From Blasia pusilla (Eukaryota > Marchantiophyta > Marchantiopsida > Blasiales), in assembly GCA_050084515.1 (NCBI GenBank), contig CM114271.1, positions 31,558,001 to 31,622,000 on the forward strand: a stretch of DNA of 64,000 nucleotides, read 5' to 3'. The notes beneath the pieces were generated by a model. That model had not been told where the DNA came from, ran no database searches, and saw nothing but the letters and a program-made list of their open reading frames with translations. Shown piece by piece: positions 1 through 10,920 of the stretch (position 1 is the first letter of the stretch; every line of letters starts with the position of its first letter). Made by a program: the position numbers and the translations under genes.

Positions 1-2
1 TG

Positions 3-554
3 GCGGAGGTGTTAGATCTTGATGATCCAGATGTGTGGGTGCAAGCATGTTCTCAGAGGGCAGAAGTTTTTTGTAGAGTTATGCCTATGGCCTTTGAGAA
101 CTTAGCTATTGCCCAGCATAGAGATACATTGAGGTACGCGACCATAAGTGGAGGAGGTTATCGTCCAGGGATTAAGAGGTTTCATCCTGGAGATTACGTG
201 TATTTACAGCAAGCGGCACCCACGACGCTAGATGTCACTGCAGGGCGCACTATCCTACGTGTGCGCGAGGTATTATGGACCGGAGTCCTCATGTTGGAGG
301 GACGAGATGGTATGGTTTGGAAGGATCATGTGCGCAATTGTGCACCATGTCATCTTCCGAACGTAGATGGGACGGTGGATCCAAGCTTGGCAGTGGTACC
401 TGCAGGCTTGAGGTGTATGTTGTGCGGATCTGCGAGGGGTGCAGCCACCATGTTGGTATGTGATGGTTGTTCTCGAGGGTGGCATATGTCATGTCTGACC
501 CCCCCTCTTGATGTGGTTCCCACGGGACGATGGATGTGTCCGAGATGTGTATAG
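3..554 (+). CDS. Ty3/gypsy pol C-terminus: integrase tail + PHD finger (5' end outside window)
   Basis: The frame is open at the left edge, so this is the 3' end of a longer pol gene. The first codon that could start is GTG at 9, but nothing suggests a real start there. Counting from 9, residues 1-115 match the C-terminal part of a plant gypsy integrase (FHPGDYVYLQ at 59-68, ILRVREV, then NCAPCHLPN). Residues 136-180 form a C4HC3 PHD finger with all eight zinc ligands: C136, C139, C151, C154, H159, C162, C177, C180. PHD fingers usually read histone H3 tails; in an integrase tail this could guide insertion into particular chromatin, as chromodomains do in chromoviruses (inference). The same arrangement recurs at 25273-25407 on the other strand. 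This copy has no stop or frameshift in the part visible and ends at a TAG at 552-554. Confidence 0.85.
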   Translation, partial: AEVLDLDDPDVWVQACSQRAEVFCRVMPMAFENLAIAQHRDTLRYATISGGGYRPGIKRFHPGDYVYLQQAAPTTLDVTAGRTILRVREVLWTGVLMLEGRDGMVWKDHVRNCAPCHLPNVDGTVDPSLAVVPAGLRCMLCGSARGAATMLVCDGCSRGWHMSCLTPPLDVVPTGRWMCPRCV

Positions 555-774
555 GGTAGTAGGTCATGTCAGAGAGATGTGATATTTTCTATCTGGAGTT
601 AGGGGGATCCACCTGCCAGCTAGGGGGGCGGTTGTGTGATCTCCATGTATATGTATGAGTTCATTTTTGTACATGTGTGGATCGACCTGTGTGTGGGGAA
701 GATCAGTGTTGTGTGGTGTAGATGTGACGAGCGATGTATGTTGTGTAGCGATATGTATGCGCACGACACTCACA
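555..774 (+). other. Gypsy 3' UTR, polypurine tract and start of LTR-like block
   Basis: After the pol stop come about 65 bases of UTR and a purine run CTAGGGGGGCG at 620-630, the likely polypurine tract. The other gypsy copy has the same CTAGGGGGG run just inside its 3' LTR-like block (25081-25092, minus strand). From 631 to 766 the sequence is GT-rich and aligns loosely to the first part of that LTR-like block, ending in GCGCACGAC. The expected rest of the LTR does not follow; an inverted LTR block does. Confidence 0.55.
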
Positions 775-1262
775 ACACCATAGTTCTCACATGTGTGCAC
801 TCTCACATGTCTCTCTCAATGTCAAACCAAACCCACTCTCCTAATGAGAGGCTTGGGTTACACACACAAGGCAAGCAAGACCATAGCTCCGCCGCCTCAT
901 GCCAAGAGGTTCAACAAAGAGAGAATGAGCTCTCAAGCTCTCTCTCCTTGAGGTATACCCCTCCCCTCTCTCAAGCTCTCTCCATCGTAACCTATGCTCC
1001 CAAGTCACCTCCTTGGCTCTTGACATGATGTAGGAGGTCAAGGGACACTTACCAAAATTAGAAAGTTGATCATACACTTAAAATGATATTTATCTTAAAT
1101 AGTAAGTTCCTCTATATGGCTCCAAATGAGTCGAAACGAAGGGAAAACGTGCTCTCTCAAGTTTCCCGGGGCCTCAGTAGGTCATCCTCAACCTCCCGAG
1201 TCTGTCCTCCACTACTCACAAAGACGCTCTACAAGATCTCACCGATCTATCTTAAAAGACGT
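775..1262 (-). repeat. Gypsy LTR-like block, inverted relative to its neighbours
   Basis: This stretch is clearly homologous to 24490-24956 and 34190-34665, the LTR-like blocks of the minus-strand gypsy element, and has the same plus-strand orientation as they do. The gypsy fragments on either side of it here are plus-strand elements, so this block is backwards with respect to them. It contains stop-riddled reading frames only; the open frame at 841-1077 on the minus strand is just LTR sequence. An inversion, or an LTR from a third oppositely oriented copy, would explain it. Confidence 0.6.
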
Positions 1263-1440
1263 AACGGCTCATTCTCTCTTTGTTGAACCTCTTAGCATAA
1301 GGAGGCGGAGCTATGGTCCTCCTTGCCTTATGTGTGGAATCCAAGCCTCTCATTAAGAGAGTGGGTTTGGTTTGACACGAGAGAGAGTGCACACCATGGA
1401 GAGCTTGGTATGAGAGCTTGTTGGTGTTGATGAGAGATTC
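1263..1440 (+). repeat. Gypsy LTR 3' part, plus orientation
   Basis: 1263-1440 is the reverse complement of the distal part of the LTR-like blocks (34110-34320 and 24480-24625) and is also an imperfect inverted repeat of 800-930 just upstream. It leads directly into leader sequence homologous to that of the minus-strand element, so it is the end of a 5' LTR in plus orientation. The first roughly 270 bases of the block are missing, cut at the junction with the inverted copy. Confidence 0.6.
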
Positions 1441-3112
1441 CACTGAGAAAATGAGTGAGTGAGAGAGCTTCAATGGAGGAGCTCGCTAGTCACTCGCTAT
1501 TGGTGCACGTTGGGGACCATGTTCCCCACTCAGCGGCTCAAGGGAGTGCTCATTGGAGCAAGAGCCGCTCGATCTTGCTGTTTTCATCGCCAATTTTTCG
1601 TGTGAGAGAGTGGCACGCGGAAGCGTTGCAAAAATTTGGTTGGCAATTGAGTATGGGGGCGGTTTTCCCCACGCTCTTGGGAGCACCTTGTAGCTTGGTG
1701 GTTGTTGTGTTTATAGGTTTGCAATTTCTGTTGGGAGAAATCAGGGCGGAAGCGCTGCCAAATTTCTTGTAGGATAGCAGATATATTAAAGGGCTCTACC
1801 ATACTCCTTGTCAATTTTTATTGGAAGGTCCGATTGAAAAGAAATTTTGGATGTTTTCGTAGATCGTAAAGCTGTGCAGTGCACGCTGTGCAATTTGGAG
1901 CTATGAGCAAAAAGTTATGACCAATTTTGCAAACTGCCAATTTTTAGGGTAAAAATTGTCAAACGCTATACCAGCTGTTGCCGTCACTGTCATCGCCGTC
2001 ATTGTTTCCGTCGCTGTCTACGATGACGCCATCGCTGTCCGTGCCATCGCTGTGTGCGTTGTTTGCCGCTGACATTTGGCGCCTCTGCCCCTCTTGTTGC
2101 TCTTGCTGCTGCTTGCCGCCACCGCCGCTTGTCGCCGTTGCCTCCACCAGTCGTCGCCGTTGACGTCAACACGAGATGTCACCGCCCGTCGCTGCCCTTG
2201 TCATCGTCGTTACCGTTGCTGTTGCCGCCGCCATTGTTTAAGACTACGTCCACCCGCCGAAACTGCTTAAGGCCAGGTAGGGCGCGGCTGCTGTACTTGG
2301 TGAGTCCATATGAGTCGTCGCCACTTGCTAACTCGCGACTTTGACAAGGTGACCTTTTTGGATTCATGGGATCGCAATTTCTTTTCCACTTTGCTATGTT
2401 GTGATTGGTAGCCGCTCGACAACGATTGAGTACCATGTCGTGGCGCTTGTAGCCGCAACACACCGCTGATTGCCGCACCGTCCCGCTCGTGGCCGCACCG
2501 CATCGTCTCGATCGCGGAGCCACTCCATCACTGGGGAGCAGATTGTGTTTCTTTGAATGAGGAGAGTATGCCGTTGAGTGCCGCACTGCATTCCCAAGAG
2601 ACGTGCCGTTTGTAGCCATTTTGTGCCACTAGAACCGCACTGTACTACAAGACCCGCACCGCACATCGTGGAGATTTGAGCATCGTCAATAACAGAGGAG
2701 TACGACTTGCTGGTTGGCTGGTCTTCACGACCGAGTTGGGGTCGAGATTTGCAGTTGCTGAGGAGCAACACAGAAATTTATTCAGGTTATCCATTCTGGT
2801 CTTTTTCCCTACACGTGTTAGGGATTTCGAGGTATTGGGTAGTTATTTGGGATATTGGGTTTTGTGCCGATGTTGAGAGCATCATTAATGTATGGGTTTA
2901 GGGGGCATAGACCTGTGTGGGATGTCCTGTTGATGAGATGATAGGATAGTAACCCAATGCCGCACCATGCCGCTTGTTGCCGCACAACATACGTCTAAGT
3001 GAGAGAGAGTGTAGATTGAGTGCTGCATGTTTAGTTTGAGTTGTTGAGTGATTACTTGCGAGATTGAGAGTGAATGTGTAAGAGGGGCACGAGGGTCATC
3101 ATGGACACCTCG
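1441..3112 (+). other. Untranslated leader of truncated gypsy copy
   Basis: This aligns in reverse complement with 32330-34140, the leader between 5' LTR and gag of the minus-strand gypsy element. Shared landmarks are the stretch at 1480-1560 (TTGGGGACC, then CAGCGGCTC), the purine/TTTTT-rich stretch ending near 1970 (TTTTTAGGGT), and a GC-rich stretch at 1975-2650 full of GCCGC and TGCCGCACC motifs. Short ORFs here occur in several frames on both strands and look like products of the biased composition. No gene is called. Confidence 0.6.
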
Positions 3113-3241
3113 CGAGATGGACGACCGGGGTAGAGGATCACGTAGGTTTTCGGTTTAGTTTTTCCAAAGTTTAGGAGTTGGTTTGACTCACATCGAGCCA
3201 GGAACTCCATAGAGTTTAACCCGTTTATAGCATGGAACGGA
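3113..3241 (+). pseudogene. gag start of truncated gypsy copy
   Basis: The segment matches the start of gag in the minus-strand element (32120-32326), including the equivalents of MDDR, a GSRRF-like stretch and the RELNPLQHG region, but with an in-frame stop and frame changes. Homology stops abruptly after CATGGAACGG at 3241. From 3247 onwards the sequence matches a LINE 3' region instead, so gag is cut off by a LINE insertion or a recombination breakpoint. Confidence 0.55.
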
Positions 3242-3246
3242 ATGTT

Positions 3247-4290
3247 TAAGCTTCTTCCTCTCACTACATAAGAAATTATACCCCTTTTTAGACTTGATCG
3301 ACTTTAAAAGCTTATCTTTGAGAATTTGCACCAAATCAATTTTTTCAACATCCTCTCTATGATAGACATTCTCTAGCACTTATCAAGTGTGTATGCGTCC
3401 ATGCGCGAGTATAAGAGTAGGGACATGACTTACTACAAATCTCATTCTTCTATTTTTAATTCCTCGGGGTATATTACTATAGTCTCAACAACTCTTTGAT
3501 TATGCTTTGGACTTCCTCATTCTTCTCTAAGAAGTATTTTGAGTTGTGTATTGGGAGAGCCCATTGATACAAAGGGTATGCAGTGCTATGCACATTGTAG
3601 AGAACGAACGATGATCCATGATGTGATTATAGAGGAGGTAGCATCGATCGCTCATACTACAAGGTACACCATTGGGCAAAAGCAACTATATCCGTGTATA
3701 TGTCCTACCTTCTACTACACAAAAAACCTCTCGTCAAAGAGTTAATCTTGTTATGTCTTGAGATGGTTTTAAATTTTTCTATTGGGTGGTAAGATGGTAG
3801 CTGATCCAACACATTCTAGCTTGGTGTGTCAGGATGCGCATACTAAAGGTTTTATCGTCAATTAATCAAGGAGTTAAATTATGCGATGAGACATATGATC
3901 GATGGATTTATTATTTTTGCAGTGGAGGTATTTGAAAATTTATATGTGTTTTTTGATACTTTCTTGAAAATATGTGCTTATCATTCCCTCGAGAGCCATC
4001 ACCTTGCCCATTGTTATAGTCCTTCTCCCTCCATAGTCACTACTAATTTTTGGAAATCCATAACGATGGCTCTACAAGGTGCATAAGCTAACTTTGAATC
4101 AGATGTTGGTACGTCGAGTCGAATGGTTGGGGTCAGTGGGTCACTAACCTCGTAGTACCTCACCAACCACATCCGACCAACCGCCAATATTCTTGAAAAT
4201 TTTGTTTCAATTTGTGATCTTTGTAGAGTTGGTTTTTGGGTGCTGCCATTTATTTGGCATTTCTTCCTTTCCTTCTTGGATGTTGTTTAT
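3247..4290 (+). mobile_element. 5'-truncated LINE copy (3' region only)
   Basis: This is collinear with 53565-54600, the 3' end of the LINE described below. Matching blocks include ACAAGAAATT (3265 and 53596), GTGTATGCG, CCCATTGATACAAAGGGTAT (3560 and 53902), CTCATACTACA, and CCCTCGAGAG/CCATCACCTTGCCC (3987 and 54329). It carries only the region downstream of the reverse transcriptase, which is typical of a 5'-truncated LINE insertion. The short ORFs within it are not conserved between the two copies. The right border is a guess: similarity fades around 4280-4300 and I see no poly-A tail. Confidence 0.65.
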
Positions 4291-7200
4291 TCATTTAATA
4301 ATAGAATGGATGTTACGTAAACCGGGTGCTGTTTCCTTCAAAGGACCATTAAATATCTTAAGATTCTATTTATGTAAGATTCCTGCTAGAGTACTGGTTA
4401 CTACAATTTCGTTGTTTTGCCCCCTTAACACATAAATTGTGGTGGTCCGAGCTCTACCATGCCTTCCCTTTAGCTGGTTTTGGGCTGGGCTGCCCGACGA
4501 AATGCAGGAAGAAATTTCGAAGAGAGCGCACCATGTAGCACAGTCGGATCGGAGGACGCCGAAGACACACGAAGAAAAGGTATCGCGCTAACTTTAAGTT
4601 TTATAGACTACTACTGTAGGTGTATAGTGGGCTCCTGCTCACGAACAACTGTTCTGGCACACGCGAGCAGATAAGGCAGTGGCCAGCCATGCGCGTGATG
4701 TGCAAGGCGCAATGGTGAAAGGAGAGATAGTGAGAAATTGATCTATTTGAAAGCAACAGGAATTACCAAGGCGAACATCCCACGCGTATACGAAGGGGTG
4801 TACAATCTGAGTCTCTCCCGAAGCCAACGAGTGAAGGTAAGGAGTGTACCCTTGTCACGGAGGCCAACCACGTTGTCATTCATGGTTCGGTTTTTAACGT
4901 GGATAAGGTGAGGTATCTCCCTTCCCCGCAACGGTCTGCGTTTAAGCTGTGCGCCGGTTGCATGGTTTGCGTGCCTGTCGTAACGCGAAATGAGCATGTC
5001 GTCGAATTTTGTTCAACTTAAAGGCTTTCTTTGAAATTCCTTGCGCTTTTTGTGACATCACAAAGGCCTATCGGAGGCCTGATTCCCTATCCTTTGAGCT
5101 GTGACGTATTTTTCTACTTCTCGCGACTTGGATGTTCATGGAGGAACTGGTCGTTGATTCCAATCCTTGCTTCCATACACCATGATTAGAGCTGCGCATT
5201 GACTCCTGCAATTTCAGTACGTGCCGCAGAGAATGCTGGTCACTGGGGGAAAGTTGATTCGAGCGCGAAGTTGTGCGTCTGCATCTGATCATCCAAAATC
5301 CATGATATCCAGAAAATCTGGCCTGTTTTATGACAAAGGATACTGCCTGCAGCTCATATATGAATGATCGAAATCTTGGTTCACGATATGAGACGTCAGG
5401 AAATGAGATGTTCTCATTTGCCACTGGCTCCCAAGCTACTACGCGCACAAAGAACCTGGTTCCTAGAAATAATTTATACTCGCACTGATTGATGCATGCA
5501 TGGTTGTCTCTGGATCTGCCTCAGCTTAAACCCCGGAAATGCTTATCACAGTAAGATACCGTGGATCATATGTAAGATCTAGAGCACCTGTGGCATAATC
5601 CTGAATTCACGTGGAAAAGCAATGATTCACTTACTTGCAATCCTAACCCCACTGATTCAATTGCTCTGACTAATCTTTGTTTGCATTGTTCTCACAGTAT
5701 ACCACGATGAGAAGTGGGATCTTGTCTGGGCCTGATTCGTTCATAGTTCCTCATGAAGAACTTCATCCCATTGCTCGGATAAGTCCGAACTCGATGCCCG
5801 CGCATGGTGGAAACACCTTTAGGACACGGCCGGCCGAAACCTGGATAGTGTTCAGGAGTCTTCCTGTAACTATCTGTGACCAGATTGCACTGTCGCTATT
5901 GCGGTGATCAGAAAGGAGATCCTCACTTCGACGCCCTCGACCCTCATCGATCACGATAAAGGTTTTTCAAAGTACGGCAAGTTGGAAGTGATGGACAACA
6001 GGATTCACAGTCCACGAGCGAATACATGGGCACGCACATTCAGGAAAAAAATCAGAATCTCAATGTGAGAAGCTTTTCATATGCGATGCCACGGTAGAGT
6101 TCCTGGTAAATTAGATAAGTGTGCGTGGGGCAGCTCGGTCCACCAGTTTGGACTTGGGGCGGTCGTTGTTTAACGAGATTCTGATTTGTATTCGGTGCTC
6201 GTGATAGGACCCGGATACCTACAAGATAGACAATCATCCGTCATGATGTTAAGACGTAAAGCGTTTGCAGTTCAAGATCTTAGCACATACAGAACTTGAT
6301 TAGATTCTTTTTAACTCCAGTAGTTATAAACATTGGCCGAGACTCGCGCACCAGCTAGTCTAATACGTTCCGGACGTTCCTTTCCTGGCATAAGACAAGT
6401 TGTAGGCCACATTAGGACATTAGATGTACATTCCGCGCCTCGAGCTCTTGAGCTGGCGTGGGAAATGACAAGCTTCATCATCAACCCATTTTCCTGCCAG
6501 ATGAAAGATGCATTGACAGCTCTATTATTATGTCTGGAGTTGGAAATGGAGCGGCGATGCATTTTCAAGAATAAACGTATCCAATAGAAACTTGTTCTAA
6601 AGTGTCGGTCCAACCTCTAACATTGGGATCAGCTCGCTAGCTTGACAACGTCGAGAATCCTGGAAAGTCTGTCAGGCTTAATTAAGGTGCGACCCTCTGT
6701 CCCCGCAATTGTGACTCAGATCCTCAGCCATGCAGCGGTACGTCCTGGAGAGGAATTAACCCTCATTGAAAGTATCGTAGAAGTGGAGAGATGGAGTCAC
6801 CGGCAAGTTATCGACGCAAAAGTCGAGTCTGCCTGGGTGGATGGATCGACTGTTTTTTGCATAGTATGTTGGTAGCAATCGCGATCCTGCAACCCTTTGA
6901 ACGGACGCGCTTGGACGTTGTTTGATCTGGCAAACATGCTCACTGTTGCAATAGTTGTGAAAAGCAGGAACGCACGCACGAAGAAGAAGCTTTGGTGGGC
7001 TAACAACAAAAAATGATGGGTCTTAGACGTGACTCTCTAAGAGAAATCAAAGGTGCCGAGAAATCCACAATTCCAATACCAGCGATAATACTAAACTTCC
7101 GTGGTTCCAAGAATATTTGCGGAATCACGGGTTTCCACGTAGGGGCGTGTACTGGTCGATTTGGCCTAGCTTTCGCAAGATATGGATAGTGGTCAACATT

Positions 7201-7534
7201 AACATCACCACCATAGTTTTCACCATTACAATTTAGGTTTGTTATTATATCATAATTAGGTGACAAGTAGAATTTTATTGTGTCTACATCAAAGAAAGTT
7301 AATGGCATGTTCTTACATTATTTGGTCGAGATATTATATGAGATTTACAACAACTCTATTAGATTAAGTCAAGTTAGTATAATGTTTTGCTACTTTGAGT
7401 ACAGTGATCCCTTGTTCAAGTCAATAGTTAACCTAGTAAGCTTAACGATTTAGAGCTATTTTGGGAAAAGAGCCAAAAGGATTTTCCACTAGGTGAGGGA
7501 GAGGACTTTCACAACCCATCTTTCTCATCTTGAG
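4291..7534. other. No gene recognised; CpG-richer unassigned sequence
   Basis: No transposon, RNA gene or conserved protein was recognised. By eye, 4440-7160 is richer in CG dinucleotides and more evenly composed than the AT-rich, CG-poor sequence around it. The longest open frame is 126 codons on the minus strand at 5068-5448; its translation matches no family I know, and it has no visible neighbouring exon pattern. 7160-7534 is AT-rich and empty. Confidence 0.5.
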
Positions 7535-8057
7535 CAGGGTTGCGCACAAATTTCCGTCTCCACAAACCTATGTCCGTCCCTAAAACGCACATGTCCATGT
7601 GGGGCACAGGTACCCGCGGCCCGCACCCAAGCTCGTTGAGCCCGTAACAGGCTGCCAAGCTTGCACCGGTTTAGTGGCCCACGGCATGGTCTGCACATGG
7701 TGGGCAATCAACAACAGCAGAGCGGGCCCCGAGGTCTGCCATGCGCGAGCTTGAGCCCGCCCAATGGTGGCCAAGTCCTCCATGTGCGGGCCCTATGTGG
7801 GCTGGAGCTCACCCTACAGGCTACAAAATAGTTGCGGGCTCGGCCAACCGAGGTGCCCGCTATGGACTCCGGGGCCCGGCTTGAAGGAGGGCCATGAGTA
7901 ATCCAAGGGGAACGTCCATTTGCGTGCAACCTTGATATCGAGCCTTTGGACCTTGGCTCTGGTGCAGGCCCAAGTGCGGGTCGGGCAAGTCCGTCCAAGG
8001 GACAGACTTGGACAAGTCCGTCCCTTGGACAAACTTGCCCGTTTTCGTGCAACTTTG
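7535..8057. mobile_element. hAT-like non-autonomous element, GC-rich, degraded
   Basis: The left end reads CAGGGTTGCGCAC and the right end GTGCAACTTTG, imperfect inverted repeats of the CAAGGTTGCAC...GTGCAACCTTG ends seen in better-kept copies at 43159-43494 and 62898-63328. The interior is very GC-rich (GCCCGCAC, GGGCCC runs) with GGAC/GTCC words near the ends, as in the 62898 copy. The flanking 8-mers (ATCTTGAG and GTCTAGAT) do not match, so either the ends are eroded or this is a composite. ORFs inside are on both strands and are composition artefacts. Confidence 0.55.
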
Positions 8058-8078
8058 GTCTAGATGGAGACCAAAGTT
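8051..8078. repeat. 11-bp perfect inverted repeat at element edge
   Basis: AACTTTGGTCT, six-base loop AGATGG, then AGACCAAAGTT. It straddles the right end of the preceding element and suggests two family ends meeting head to head. Confidence 0.7.
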
Positions 8079-8310
8079 GATGGCCTCATGCCAGACGATG
8101 GATGTTGCTCAATATGTAGATGTAGATTGAGGATTGGGTTGGGTAGTAAATATGTAGTAATTTTACATGACAAAGAAATGTAGTAGGGTAGAGAGATTTT
8201 GATGGATGCAAGTGGGAAGCCGAGTTGCCTTGCCGAAGAGCCTCTAGAGCAATGTTGCACACGGACAAAGTCCGTGCCGTGGACATATCCATGTCCATGC
8301 AAATTTGATA
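8079..8310. mobile_element. Second degraded hAT-like family fragment
   Basis: 8250-8310 carries ATGTTGCACACGGACAAAG, then GTCCGTG, GGACATATCC and TCCATGCAAATTTG, the diagnostic end and subterminal words of the CAAGGTTGCAC family. A related stretch (GGGGCCCATATGGACAAG) follows at 8369-8386. The rest is AT-rich and unassigned. No target duplication was found. Confidence 0.4.
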
Positions 8311-9873
8311 CTTTGAGTCATCAATCAATGATATCATTTGCAAGGTTGCATATGGCAAGGAGAAAGATGGGGCCCATATGGACAAGTCCTTTCTTGTTTG
8401 TTTCTGGCACTTTTCTCTTGTCTTTGATCGAGGGTATTGGGTATCCGGAAGAGGTCATACTAGACAGATGTTATTATAGTGTCGAGTATAGACCCTTTTT
8501 GCATTTAGTGTGTTTATGGTTGGATGGTTGCTCGAGTAGGGCATATATGTATGTCCCCAATTGTTATTAGCTTAAGTGGGCTGAAGATGAGCCTGATTGT
8601 TTGAGTGTGCATAAGGCAAGGTTTGTCATTACAAGATTACCATTAGCATATGTGAACTAGTGAGAAGTGTGGGAGACTCACAATGAGTCTAAGTGCTTGA
8701 CAGTGTGAGGCAAGGTTATCATCATGGCGTTTTAACCCATCAATCTATTAATTCTCTATTTACATATCCACTTTGAACGGGGTAGTTTGAGCAATAGTAC
8801 GGGAGTTACATGGGGTGGATAGGTATAATTTGGAGTTTCAAGTGAGGAAACCCGAACTCCACCTATTGAGGAGTGATGATGGTGAGATGGCAGAGACCTC
8901 GTTTCAATCCGACAGTAGAGTTCTTTCGAGAAGGGGAATAACTACCAAGGAACTTCAAATATATATCCATATCTTCGAAGTATTCACTCTATGATCCAAA
9001 TGATTCTAGATACTCCTACAAGGGTACAATGTATTGATATCCATCATCTAGAATGATTGTGGTGTGTTCAAAGTGGACATATGAATATACTAATCAGAAA
9101 ATTTAGGGAGTGAGGAGCCATTCTGGCTTCCCTCGTAGATGGATCAATTATTCTACACAGATCTCTTATACGTACTAAGGAAGATGTATCTTCTAACACC
9201 TATTCTTCAAGTCAACAAGCCCTCCAAGATGCGAACAAAGTACGTTGTAACATCAATGGCAAGATATGAGAGCTATATTTCACAGAGCATAACAATATGG
9301 TAGCAACCACTACTGTATTTGAAGCAACTTTGTGAGTATATATACATATAATCACAACAGTGTTGCACTATAGTTGCGAGGTTGCAACTGTCATAGTCCC
9401 AAGGACCAAGACACTCGCACTACTATGGTCATGATGTGCACTTTGTAACTATGTCACGACTGTGAAGTGTCGATTTATTTTTCTTGCAACATAGTTGCAC
9501 AACACTTGCAATTAGCTGCATGACACCATTTAGTACTCAAAAAATAGCCCCCACTTTACGACTATCTTACAATTGTTATTGGTATAGCATTGTAGCAATC
9601 ACCCAAAAAATTTCATAGAATTAATTTTTATTTTTTCTAAAGAATTAAAAATATGGAAAATACAATTCATATCCCACATTTGAAATTTCGGAAAATCATC
9701 AAAAATACATATGTATACAAAAATTTCCAAATTTTACATTAATCTATGGCAAAAATCATCCTACCATCTATGCCAAGATTGTGCACCTAATTTACCATGC
9801 CCATTGAGGTGTGCTAGACCTAGCACATCTCTCATGACTAGAAGGCCTTGCACGCGTTGCTTGATCACGTGGC
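8311..9873. other. No gene recognised; flank of the CACTA insertion
   Basis: No gene or clear transposon. 9290-9560 is rich in TTGCAAC/GTTGCA words, and similar words occur beyond the right end of the CACTA element (20710-20830), so both may belong to one old repeat split by the CACTA insertion; this is a weak inference. 9560-9710 is AT-rich. Confidence 0.4.
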
Positions 9874-10020
9874 CACTAGAAGAAAAGTATGGTTTTTATG
9901 ACTCGATTAAGAATGACTTACACACAAAATGACTCAAAGTATAACTCTATTGGTTTAGTCATAATGGAATGACTCTAATAGTATTCTAAATGACTCAGTT
10001 ATGTACAAGTCATATCTCGT
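9874..10020. repeat. CACTA left terminal and subterminal repeats
   Basis: The terminal inverted repeat covers roughly the first 35 bases. Behind it the word ATGACT(C/T) repeats at 9898, 9912, 9930, 9968 and 9988, with its inverse AGTCAT at 9957 and 10008. The right end has the same words in both orientations (19911-19965). In En/Spm, short subterminal repeats of this kind bind TNPA; that role is inferred here. Confidence 0.75.
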
Positions 10021-10580
10021 GACAAGTTAAGTAATCTAAGTAATTTTTCCACACATGTGTAATAGTAAACATAATTTTTTAAATATTGAAAAAAAATTTG
10101 AAAAAAAAGCATAAAATCAACCCTAGGAGTTTCAATGAAGAAAGGAAATTAAATATTTTCAAGTAGAGATTCAAAACTGAGTCCAAAAATATTTAAAATA
10201 AGAAGTGATTAATATTAAGAAGTGAATAAAAAAATGTTAAAAAGTACAAAAAATGAATTCTCAAATATCAAACAATCAATAAAATGAATATCATATATAA
10301 ATTATAAAAATCATAAAGAAAAATATCTTAGCTACTTTAGATATTGAATTAATTTTTTTAAATCATAATAATTAAATTTCTATTCATTATTATTTGGGAT
10401 TTAAAACTATTAAACACCACAATCGTATTATTATGATCTATCATCATTATTTGTAAATAATTTGAAAAAATTAGTTTTTCCTACTTATGATGTTAGATTT
10501 AAGGTAATTTTATTTCCAAATGTTATTTATTTTAATGATAAGCTCTCAATCTTAGAGGTTGATGATACTCACAAATCGGG
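10021..10580. other. AT-rich CACTA interior, no gene
   Basis: Very AT-rich sequence with A and T runs. No open frame of note and no repeat family recognised. Confidence 0.5.
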
Positions 10581-10920
10581 CATGAATAAAGAGCAAGGGC
10601 CGTAACTCGGCAAGCTTTCGGTCGTGAGACAAACGGTCTCATGCTTGGCCGCGCCAAGCACGAGAGCGGCAACCAGGAGAAGAGGGGTCGTACGGGAGCT
10701 GCGGTTTAGGGCGTGTGCGGGAGCTGGAGTCGAGGCTTGAGGTGAAAGCTAGAGTCGAGGATTGAGGGTGGAGCTGGAGTCGGGAGCGAGAATCAAGGGT
10801 CGCGGGGGAGCTGCGGTTTAGGGCGTGCGCGGGAGTTAGAGTAGAGGCTTAAGGCGGGAGCTAGAGTCGAGGGTCGAGGCAAGAGCTAGAGTCAAGGCTA
10901 CAATTTGTCGCTAAGAGATC
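10581..10920. repeat. GC-rich imperfect tandem repeat in CACTA
   Basis: GGGAGCTGCGGTTTAGGG occurs at 10694 and again at 10806, a period of 112 bases. Shorter GAGCTAGAGTCGAGG-like words recur every 20-40 bases through 10700-10900. GC-rich repeated sequence near the 5' end is common in CACTA elements. A short CT microsatellite follows at 11013-11036. Confidence 0.65.

Noticed and set aside
1406-1420. TGGTATGAGAGCTTG as a tRNA-Met primer binding site
   Set aside because: It resembles the plant initiator tRNA primer site at 14 of 15 bases, but the equivalent position in the minus-strand element (near 24480 and 34180) lies inside the LTR-like block present at both ends, so it is not a primer site by position.
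1959-2344. Gln/Gly/Asp-rich or Ala/Leu-rich proteins in the gypsy leader
   Set aside because: Overlapping frames on both strands created by GCC/GCT-rich repeats and not conserved in the other copy.
7525-8052. Arg/Pro-rich minus-strand ORFs
   Set aside because: GC-rich hAT-like element sequence, with no domain and not conserved among copies.
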